A DNA stretch of 12,867 nucleotides, taken from positions 1 through 12,867 of the forward strand of contig JAESUV010000016.1 of assembly GCA_016762975.1 (NCBI GenBank), in the 5' to 3' direction. The notes beneath the pieces were generated by a model. It had not been told where the DNA came from. It searched no databases and saw only the letters and a list, made by a program, of their open reading frames with translations. Shown in pieces: positions 1 through 6,041 of the stretch. The first letter of the stretch is position 1. Each line of letters begins with the position of its first letter. The stretch comes from Gammaproteobacteria bacterium. Its GTDB lineage: Bacteria > Pseudomonadota > Gammaproteobacteria > Pseudomonadales > Pseudohongiellaceae. The translations under genes were made by a program, and so were the position numbers.

Positions 1-270
1 AGTAAATACGGGATAGTAAAAACGAGCGGAATAAAACAGACGAAAAATAATGAAGCGGCGTAGGTTTCCTTCTAACTGCGCCGTGCTGAGTTTCGATTGC
101 ATCATAAGATGCGTTACTCTAACGCTAATATTCGCAGTCGCGCAAATGATTGTGTCGATTAGGCTGCACATCAATCTAAAAATCTAGATTCAATCAGCTA
201 GCCACGGAAATATTTATGATGAACAGCGGAACAAGAAAATTTCTGGGGGCGAGCTTTAGGCACAACATAG
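1..270. other. Non-coding left edge with one hairpin
   Basis: I see no convincing gene here. The only clear structure is an inverted repeat, CGGCGTAG at 56-63 with CTGCGCCG at 76-83 (one G-T wobble, 12-nt loop). Read on the minus strand it is followed by a T-rich stretch, so it could be a secondary terminator for transcripts coming from the uspE-like gene, about 200 bases after its stop. It lacks an immediate U-run, so this is tentative. A 10-bp palindrome AATCTAGATT lies at 181-190, with no known role. Confidence 0.35.
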
Positions 271-301
271 AAAAAAGTCGAGCCTGATGTGCGATTCAGG
301 C
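271..301 (-). terminator. Intrinsic terminator overlapping the uspE stop codon
   Basis: On the minus strand GCCTGA (301-296) pairs with TCAGGC (287-282) across an 8-nt loop, followed after five bases by a run of six U (276-271). The TGA stop codon of the uspE-like gene (298-296) lies inside the 5' arm, so a terminating ribosome would cover the hairpin. The six-bp stem is short but GC-containing, and its placement directly at the end of the minus-strand unit supports the call. Confidence 0.6.
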
Positions 302-1201
302 CTGCTGCGGCTTAATTATCAACACATCCGTCCCCAAGAAATCTAGAACCTTCTCAGCCGTGCTACCGATTAACATCTCAGACAGACGTGAACGAGAGAT
401 AGCGCCCATTACCAATATGTCTGTCTTCAGTTTGTAGGTTTCCTGTTGCAAGGCCGAGACCGGGGTCTCATCTAGAAAATGCAGCTGTTCGGGTTGAATA
501 GCATAGGATGAAAGTAACTCATCCAATACTTCGCGGTGCTCCTTTTCTATGACTCCTGCTGGTGCGAATGGCCGAGCTGCCTCAGCATAACCATGAACCA
601 CGTGCAGCTTGCCCGAAAGTCGTTCCTGTAGCGTCAGTGCCGCCTCCAATATGCGATTATCCAACGCCAATGGCTTGTGATGACTGTGCATAGGGTCCAC
701 TGCCGCCAACAATACAGGCTGATCGCTCCATGGGTCATTCTTAACAAGTAACAACGGAACCGGACAATGCCGAACCATCTGCCAGCTATCATTAGTCAAG
801 TGATGAAACTCCAACTTGCCATAACTACGAGTGTGTTGAACTATCAAGTCTGCGGCAATCTCATTCGCCTTATTGATGATTGCCTCGTAACGCGGATAAG
901 CCCAAACCGATTCACTCGATACCTGGTAGCCTTCAGACTTTAGTTTCGTCGCAAGCTGATCTAGGTTTTTGGCCAATTGATCACAATATTCCTGTCGCTT
1001 CTCTGACTGATTAAAATCCCAACTCAAAGAATCATGATGAAGATGCTTCTGATAGGCAACACTGAACAAATGAAGCTCCGTCGAAGATTTGTCTGTCACT
1101 AGCCGAGCAGCTTTGGCAAGCTCGATTGGCAACTCGCCGTCCCCACTCAAACTGTCATTTTCACTATCTACCACCACGAGTATTCGCTGAATCTTATTCA
1201 T
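296..1201 (-). CDS. uspE: Tandem-domain universal stress protein, UspE-like
   Basis: A 301-residue cytoplasmic protein with two universal stress protein domains in tandem, roughly residues 5-155 and 162-299. The length and domain plan match gammaproteobacterial UspE (about 315 residues). The second domain ends with MGAISRSRLSEMLIGSTAEK, close to the UspE nucleotide-fold signature in which Gly/Ser/Thr residues line the binding site, and then VLIIKP. The first domain ends with HCPVPLLLVKNDPW, again like UspE. The family acts in stress resistance, motility and adhesion, and UspE-type proteins can bind lipid-like ligands; no enzymatic reaction is established. The ATG start has a strong AAGGAG seven bases upstream. 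It lies 115 bp after the permease gene on the same strand with no terminator between, so the two are probably co-transcribed. Sure of the family; the UspE assignment is likely. Confidence 0.9.
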   Translation of the reverse strand: MNKIQRILVVVDSENDSLSGDGELPIELAKAARLVTDKSSTELHLFSVAYQKHLHHDSLSWDFNQSEKRQEYCDQLAKNLDQLATKLKSEGYQVSSESVWAYPRYEAIINKANEIAADLIVQHTRSYGKLEFHHLTNDSWQMVRHCPVPLLLVKNDPWSDQPVLLAAVDPMHSHHKPLALDNRILEAALTLQERLSGKLHVVHGYAEAARPFAPAGVIEKEHREVLDELLSSYAIQPEQLHFLDETPVSALQQETYKLKTDILVMGAISRSRLSEMLIGSTAEKVLDFLGTDVLIIKPQQA

Positions 1202-1208
1202 AGCCTAG

Positions 1209-1214
1209 CTCCTT
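1209..1214 (-). promoter_or_regulatory. Ribosome binding site of the uspE-like gene
   Basis: AAGGAG read on the minus strand, seven bases before the ATG at 1201. It is a near-consensus Shine-Dalgarno sequence and fixes the start of the universal stress protein. Confidence 0.75.
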
Positions 1215-1316
1215 ATAATGGATTCTGGTCAGTACAGTAAGCGCCTCACTCGAAGACACAAGCTTATATTTTCATGGTGTGGTTATTTGGCTGGAGCGAT
1301 GGTGATCTACATCAAG

Positions 1317-2552
1317 CTAGGTTCCGATCATATTGGATAGTACGGACCAAGTTTGTATAGCCAGAAACAAGGCGCAACTGATGAAGCCAGCATAGGGAAT
1401 GTACATTGGAACAGTGAAGGTAGTCAATTTTTCGGTATCGCGTCGCTTTATTCTTACAAGTGCCAAATTCACCATACAGAACAACACCAGCAACAAGTAA
1501 GACGTAGTTCGCGCCAATGTTTCTATTGGCAGCCACATAGCCGCTATAACAATTAGGCCCGTGATTATCCCCGTAGAAAGAACCGGGGTTTGCGTACGCG
1601 GATTAATTTTAGCCAGCGCCTCGGAAATTAGGCCCTGTTTTGCCAGCCCGTAAACAACTCTAGAACCCATAATTATCTGGATTAGAGCGCCATTGATTAC
1701 CGCAAATAGGCTAACAATCGAGATAAACCATGGGTTCTGATTTGTAGCTGCTCTATAGATATCCGACAACGGCGAATCCGATAGCTGCAATTGTTCGGGA
1801 GTTAAAATCAATACTGAGCTAAGCGCAATTAAAACATAGATGATAGTCGCGATTGCCAGGGCCAGCAGTATGGCGATAGGAAGGTTCCGTCTCGAATCCT
1901 TTACTTCTTCCGCTAAATTGACCATGTCTTCGAATCCCACGTAAGCATAAAAGGCGAGAAATGCTCCGCCGAACACACCCGTCCAGACCGTTAGATCCAT
2001 AGTAGGCATGAATTCGCCTTTCCTCGCGGGCAGTTGCTCAAGCACAGGCATAGTCACGAACAGAACTAATAGGAGTCCTGCAATTTCGAGGACGGTAAAA
2101 GCGGCGGCGATAGTAACCGATTCAGCAATTCCCCAGACAGCGACCATCCCCAGCAGCGCAAGCAGGCAAATGATAACTAGCCAAGGGGGCAGCTCGACGA
2201 ACACATTTAGATAGCCGACGAAACCCTTGGTCATAGTCGCAGCCGAGACAACTCCAGTAAGAATTATCAACAAGCCAACGGCAAGGGACAACTGGGGAAT
2301 TTTAAAGCCTTCCTTGATATAGACAGCCTCTCCAGCACTTACTGGAAAACGTGAGGACAATTCGCAGAACGAAAAAGCTGTGATGCCTGCAATTATCGAG
2401 GCTACCAAGAATGAGAACGGAGCCAAGTAGCCCGCCGCACCCGCGACTTTACCAATCAGTACATAAATTCCAGCACCCAAAATATTGCCAAGGCCATACA
2501 GGATAACCAAGGGAAGGTTCAGACTTCTGCGCAGGGCTGGAGAGTTAGTCAT
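1317..2552 (-). CDS. APC-superfamily amino acid permease
   Basis: A 411-residue inner-membrane transporter of the amino acid-polyamine-organocation superfamily, expected to carry an amino acid or related amine by proton- or ion-coupled transport. The first helix carries the family signature GLGNILGAGIYVLIG (about residues 21-35), whose glycine-rich unwound segment binds the substrate backbone. About 11-12 hydrophobic helices can be counted, including a helix-6-like segment with FLAFYAYVGFEDMVNLAEEV (about 199-218), a region that contributes to the substrate site. The substrate cannot be told from sequence. There is no clear Shine-Dalgarno before the ATG; the upstream leader is AT-rich. The uspE-like gene follows on the same strand. 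APC permeases elsewhere are sometimes fused to a C-terminal Usp domain, so this split arrangement has a functional parallel. At 411 residues it is somewhat short for the superfamily and carries no C-terminal Usp domain of its own. Confidence 0.88.
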   Translation of the reverse strand: MTNSPALRRSLNLPLVILYGLGNILGAGIYVLIGKVAGAAGYLAPFSFLVASIIAGITAFSFCELSSRFPVSAGEAVYIKEGFKIPQLSLAVGLLIILTGVVSAATMTKGFVGYLNVFVELPPWLVIICLLALLGMVAVWGIAESVTIAAAFTVLEIAGLLLVLFVTMPVLEQLPARKGEFMPTMDLTVWTGVFGGAFLAFYAYVGFEDMVNLAEEVKDSRRNLPIAILLALAIATIIYVLIALSSVLILTPEQLQLSDSPLSDIYRAATNQNPWFISIVSLFAVINGALIQIIMGSRVVYGLAKQGLISEALAKINPRTQTPVLSTGIITGLIVIAAMWLPIETLARTTSYLLLVLFCMVNLALVRIKRRDTEKLTTFTVPMYIPYAGFISCALFLAIQTWSVLSNMIGT

Positions 2553-2885
2553 TGTTCAATAATTAATAGTTAAACGAGGAAGTATTCACCTACTTATCAG
2601 CATAGCAGTGCAACACAAGTGCGCCTTGGTCTCGGCCAATCGGTTAATGATGCTGTATGCCTATCTTGCATTGGGTAAGCTCGCATTCAAACAACCGGTC
2701 ACCACATAGAGAATTCTAACTCGAACTTCAGCCGAGGAACGTATCTGCGGTGCTTAACTGTCATGAAGGCAATCATTCTCTGGCCGGCATACTTCGTTGG
2801 TCCGTGTTACGAAGCGGAATGCTCTGACTGAGGGAATATCCTTCGAAGGTCATTAATCCTAGCACCTGTTTGCGCATAGTTATTT
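2553..2885. other. 333-bp non-coding region with a hairpin
   Basis: No gene or recognisable gene remnant was found in any frame I read. It separates the permease gene from the 194-aa gene, both on the minus strand, so the permease promoter should lie here. The only notable structure is an interrupted inverted repeat: GCAT (2788-2791) with ATGC (2819-2822), enclosing CTTCGT (2792-2797 after one unpaired base shift) with ACGAAG (2809-2814). On the minus strand it falls about 65 bases after the 194-aa gene but has no U-run, so a terminator role is weak. Confidence 0.4.
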
Positions 2886-3470
2886 CTAATCCTCTCTCAG
2901 CTCATCTCTTAACCTGATGAGTTCTGACCCATAATTCTCTCCATCTCCGTAGGCTGCAAAGTTTCGGTATCTCCTATGTGTGCCCAGCACCTTGCGCGCA
3001 TGCTTGATCGGACACCAGTACTGCTCGGTGCGCGCAATCACCTCGCGAGAGTAACTCATGACGCCATTGCCATACCCGCAATAAAGACAATTAAATTTCT
3101 CAATCGCATTAAGGTATGGAAGCTGATTCCTATCCATGACGATATACTTCGACCTATCTACTCTAGCGATATTATATAGCCTGAAGCAGATATGTTGGTA
3201 ACAGGTAATCATTATATCGATAAACAGGATGGGGACTATCATCCCATAGATAAAGGGAATAGACAGGATGTGGCGTACCTTTGAAGACAGAAGCCAAGGA
3301 AAAACTGCGACTCGCAGTAGACGATGGGCCTTGAGAGAAGCCTCATCGAATTTGACCTTGCTACCCTCGAGCATGTACTTGAATTCTTCTTGCTGTTGTT
3401 CGAGCTCTGCTAGCAACTGATGTTCGAGTTTTGCAATTCTATCTACCAACTCGCCGATCTTATTGGACAT
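2886..3470 (-). CDS. Conserved hypothetical membrane protein with coiled coil and CxxC motif
   Basis: A 194-residue protein whose function I do not know. Residues 1-45 are charged and Glu/Gln-rich with heptad-like leucines, suggesting a coiled coil. Residues about 66-98 hold one long or two short hydrophobic segments (PFIYGMIVPILFIDIMITCY), likely membrane-inserted. The C-terminal half carries FNCLYCGYGNG (about 126-136), then a Cys-Pro in EQYWCPIKHA (about 149-158), giving three clustered cysteines plus a histidine that could bind a metal. The core resembles, from memory, conserved hypothetical proteins of proteobacteria that keep the CxYCGY and WCPIKHA motifs; I cannot name a characterised relative. 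The ATG is preceded by AGGAGG four bases away, an excellent start. It lies downstream of the arylsulfotransferase remnant on the same strand but appears intact. Confidence 0.8.
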   Translation of the reverse strand: MSNKIGELVDRIAKLEHQLLAELEQQQEEFKYMLEGSKVKFDEASLKAHRLLRVAVFPWLLSSKVRHILSIPFIYGMIVPILFIDIMITCYQHICFRLYNIARVDRSKYIVMDRNQLPYLNAIEKFNCLYCGYGNGVMSYSREVIARTEQYWCPIKHARKVLGTHRRYRNFAAYGDGENYGSELIRLRDELRED

Positions 3471-3480
3471 TATGCCTCCT
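3470..3480 (-). promoter_or_regulatory. Strong RBS with TAATG stop-start overlap
   Basis: On the minus strand AGGAGG (3480-3475) precedes the ATG of the 194-aa gene by four bases. A TAA in another frame overlaps the start as TAATG. That frame is open upstream only for about 50 codons, with no good ATG except one seven codons before the stop. This may be chance or a short leader peptide coupling translation. Confidence 0.6.
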
Positions 3481-3603
3481 TCTCCTCAGTCATGGAATTG
3501 GAAGCATAATAGCCACTGTCTGCGAGAGCATGCAAACCTTTATGCGCAATCGACAGAGAACGCCTAGAAGAATGGCGTATAGGCCGTTGCCTATTTCTCC
3601 GCT

Positions 3604-4751
3604 CTAAATAGGCTCGAACTCGCTATTACCGTAGCTGAAGAGTATTGAATTCATCTGCGGATCTAGCTCGAGAGAGCGAGAGAAGCTACTGCTACTCCCA
3701 TTGTCATAGAATGTTATGTTACTGGCAGAACTTGAATCATCGATCCACTTCGCGTCATGCTGACCTGTCATTGCTACGCTTGATATTGTCGCCACGCTAC
3801 CATCCTTTTTGTTGATGATCCAAAGTTGATTCATAGAGCGACTACTACCAAAACTTGGTTAGTAGTCTGGTTATAGTCTATGGAATTCAAATGCAGCCAA
3901 TCTTCGGTATTGGCCTGATTCAGATCCAGGCCCTACTCGTCCAGATGATCAAACACATCCCAGCGCGAAACGACATTACCTCCTTCGCTGCCTGTTTTCT
4001 CGATCTCCACGATGACCTCGGACCAGATTATCTCTCTATCTTCCCAGGTTAGCGCTAGCACGTTGCCATTCGCTAGAGGTTCAATATCGTGATGCAGCGA
4101 CTTAGTCTCGTCGTTATAACTCAAACTCCAAATGGCATTCCCATTCCGGTCTAATTCCTCAACAACGCCACCTTTCCCTCCAGAAGTAAAAAACCCAGTA
4201 GCGACATTTCCAGTTCTCCATAAATTTCCGTTTGGCAATAAATAAGCCGACAAACTAGCGGGAGGAACTGTTCTCCCATTGATGCTTCACCTCGCCGAAA
4301 TCATCAATCAGATAGGTAGTGCTGGAAGAACTTGACGCTATAAGTGTTAGGCCGCTAGAGCCACCAGCATCGCTGGTGAAGGCGATATGCTCGTTATACA
4401 ATACGCGATATATTCGGCATTGGCGAAGACGCGAGACGCGAGACGCGAGAGCATCGTAGACCTCTATCGCACATAGTAGGAAGAACTTTCCGACAACTCA
4501 CCTTCCAGGCTCAACTGTTCTCCCATATCTAATGTCTGCACGGTTTCACTCCCTGTATAGGGATACGGCGCATAATAGAGGCGATAGCCCGTGGCGGCCG
4601 CAACGCTATTCCAGCTCAATCTGAGATACTGTTGATCCGTGCCTACTGACAGTCTAGGATTTGAGAGCTGCCCGAGAGCTGAGCTACTGACCAAGAAAGT
4701 CAATGCGAGCACGAACGCCATTGCGAGCTTTGAGTAGGAATTTGTATTCAT
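3604..4751 (-). pseudogene. Decayed secreted arylsulfotransferase (ASST family)
   Basis: The remnant starts at an ATG (4751) with a signal peptide (hydrophobic residues 10-26) and a fibronectin type III-like segment (residues about 28-95, SWNSVAAATGYRLYYAPY). Then come ASST-family motifs spread over two frames: TYLIDDFGEVKHQW, SAYLLPNGNLWRTG, HHDIEPLANGNVLAL, DWLHLNSIDYN and GQHDAKWID. ASST enzymes transfer sulfate between phenols through a sulfated histidine; the HHD, WLHLNS and QHD histidines fit the family's active-site positions. Lesions: a one-base loss near 4469 (YYV to AIEVYDA), a frame change near 4257-4262, an in-frame TAG at 3933-3935 with good family sequence on both sides, and a frame change near 3840 (QVLV to SSRSMNQLWIIN). 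The C-terminal propeller blades seem missing after 3604. Assembly error could explain single indels but hardly all of them. Confidence 0.82.
4428..4450. repeat. 7-bp tandem repeat, GACGCGA x3
   Basis: Three perfect consecutive copies of GACGCGA (4428-4434, 4435-4441, 4442-4448) plus a partial GA. The unit length is not a multiple of three, so gain or loss of a copy shifts the frame. It lies inside the arylsulfotransferase remnant, between the FN3-like segment and the ASST domain, where the encoded residues look unlike the family, so slippage here may have contributed to the decay. Confidence 0.75.
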
Positions 4752-4929
4752 TGGTCACACCTTGGAATTAATTTGGACAGTTGCTGCATTGTTCTACGCC
4801 CGGCACATAAATATCCGTCACTACTACCTTCACTTACTCAGGTGATGCAACAATAAGCAGCTAGCCCTTTACTAGGATCTCCATTCATTTCCTATAGAGT
4901 CTACATTCGGTTCGGGGTAACCTTTCAGT

Positions 4930-5283
4930 ATGTTCAATACACCCAAGAGAATCTTTCTATTATTACTGTTGCTTTTGTCGGCGCCCCGCTCTCTCTACGC
5001 ACAATCCAGCCTAGCAGAAAGCCTAGAACAGGATGTAGCACTTCAAGATACGGCAATCATTGTTATACGCAGCGCGCTCGGTGCACGAAAACAGACTGCC
5101 GTTGTGCGTCGCAACACATTCATGGTCGAGATCGGAATGTATATCGAGACCTATCGTGGAACGCGTAATGCAAACACGCTAGAGAATATTCAAACCCGCT
5201 ACCTAGCAGCCAAGGCAAAATTGCTCGAACCGAGGCTGCCTGCCACAATAGAGGAGTTGGTCTCTATTCTTGAAATTCTTTGA
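4930..5283 (+). CDS. Small secreted protein of unknown function
   Basis: A 117-residue protein I do not recognise. It opens with a clear Sec signal peptide: basic MFNTPKR, seven consecutive leucines around residues 10-16, and a likely cleavage site after SLYA (residue 24). The mature part of about 93 residues looks mostly helical, with several basic residues at 50-61 (GARKQTAVVRR) and an acidic C-terminus. It has no cysteine, so no disulfide, and no lipobox. The ATG has only a weak GGGG upstream. It is divergent from the arylsulfotransferase remnant, sharing a 178-bp region, and sits about 100 bp before the peroxiredoxin gene on the same strand. The signal peptide and consistent reading frame make it a likely real gene; the function is open. 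Confidence 0.65.
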   Translation: MFNTPKRIFLLLLLLLSAPRSLYAQSSLAESLEQDVALQDTAIIVIRSALGARKQTAVVRRNTFMVEIGMYIETYRGTRNANTLENIQTRYLAAKAKLLEPRLPATIEELVSILEIL

Positions 5284-5386
5284 TCGCTTTTCTCGATAGC
5301 AGCAATCGAAACAAATCATTTTACCTATAGCAGGATCCCGCGTACCCTTACTTCATCTAAACTACCTATTGCACGAAGAGAACAAC

Positions 5387-5935
5387 ATGAATCAGCAAAC
5401 AAGCAAAAATCAGGTAACTCATACTCCGAACGTGACCTTTAAGACTCGAGTTCGCGATGAGTCCGCAGAAGGCGAGAACCCCTTCGTTTGGAAAGACGTT
5501 ACCAGCTCCGAGATATTCAAGGGCAAGCGCGTAATCATCGTTGCCCTGCCAGGTGCATTCACGCCTACCTGCAGCAGCACTCATCTGCCTGGCTATGAAA
5601 AACATTACGATGAGCTAAAAGAGTTAGGTGTAGATGAGGTTTACTGCGTTAGCGTCAACGATGCCTTCTCAATGTTCCAATGGGCGAAACAGCTGAACGT
5701 CAAGAACGTGAAGATGCTACCCGACGGCAATGCTGACTTTACTCGCGAGATGGGCATGTTGGTGAAGAAGGAAAATCTTGGTTTTGGTTCTCGCTCTTGG
5801 CGCTACTCGATGCTGGTTGAGGATGGTGAGGTAAGTGCACTATTCGAAGAAGCCGGCAAGGTCGACAACTGCCCTGATGATCCGTTTGCATGCAGCGACG
5901 TAGACACTATGTTGCAGCACTTGAAGTCGCTCTGA
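5387..5935 (+). CDS. Prx5-type peroxiredoxin
   Basis: A 182-residue thiol peroxidase of the Prx5 (peroxiredoxin-5/type II) group, which reduces hydrogen peroxide and organic hydroperoxides in the cytoplasm. The active site is PGAFTPTCSSTHLPGYE (residues 55-71) with peroxidatic Cys62 and Thr59, and the catalytic Arg139 sits in GSRSWRYSM (residues 134-142). The sequence is closest, from memory, to the Prx domain of Prx5-glutaredoxin hybrids, but the protein ends after the Prx fold, so it has no fused glutaredoxin and must use a separate reductant. Extra cysteines are Cys87, Cys162 and Cys169; the last two lie in DNCPDDPFACSDVD near the C-terminus. The ATG at 5387 is preferred over an in-frame TTG at 5369 because it has GAAGAG upstream. 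No signal peptide. Confidence 0.92.
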   Translation: MNQQTSKNQVTHTPNVTFKTRVRDESAEGENPFVWKDVTSSEIFKGKRVIIVALPGAFTPTCSSTHLPGYEKHYDELKELGVDEVYCVSVNDAFSMFQWAKQLNVKNVKMLPDGNADFTREMGMLVKKENLGFGSRSWRYSMLVEDGEVSALFEEAGKVDNCPDDPFACSDVDTMLQHLKSL

Positions 5936-5949
5936 AAATCTAACTTGAA

Positions 5950-5979
5950 CGACGGCTTACGCGCCCTGCGTGGCCGTCG
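5950..5979. terminator. Bidirectional terminator-like hairpin between convergent genes
   Basis: CGACGGC (5950-5956) pairs perfectly with GCCGTCG (5973-5979), with an inner ACGC/GCGT extension. It lies 14 bases after the peroxiredoxin stop and about 60 bases beyond the stop of the convergent metalloprotease gene. Neither side has a good U-run, so it may be a weak or Rho-assisted terminator or an mRNA-stabilising stem. Confidence 0.45.
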
Positions 5980-6041
5980 CTTCCTACCCTGAAGTATCAA
6001 ATAGTCGTGAGGGTAAATCGAGCAGGCCATTTCTAATAACT

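Noticed and set aside
181..190. Perfect palindrome AATCTAGATT
   Set aside because: Ten AT-rich bases with no nearby start, no second copy and no recognised operator; compatible with chance.
3470..3628. Short open frame upstream of the 194-aa gene ending at TAATG
   Set aside because: It has no credible start except an ATG seven codons before the stop (MTEEKEA) or a TTG about 21 codons before it, and the residues look like out-of-frame junk. I note the stop-start overlap but do not call a gene.
3855..4052. Plus-strand open frame inside the arylsulfotransferase remnant
   Set aside because: The minus strand here encodes clear ASST motifs across the same bases, and the plus translation has no family features.
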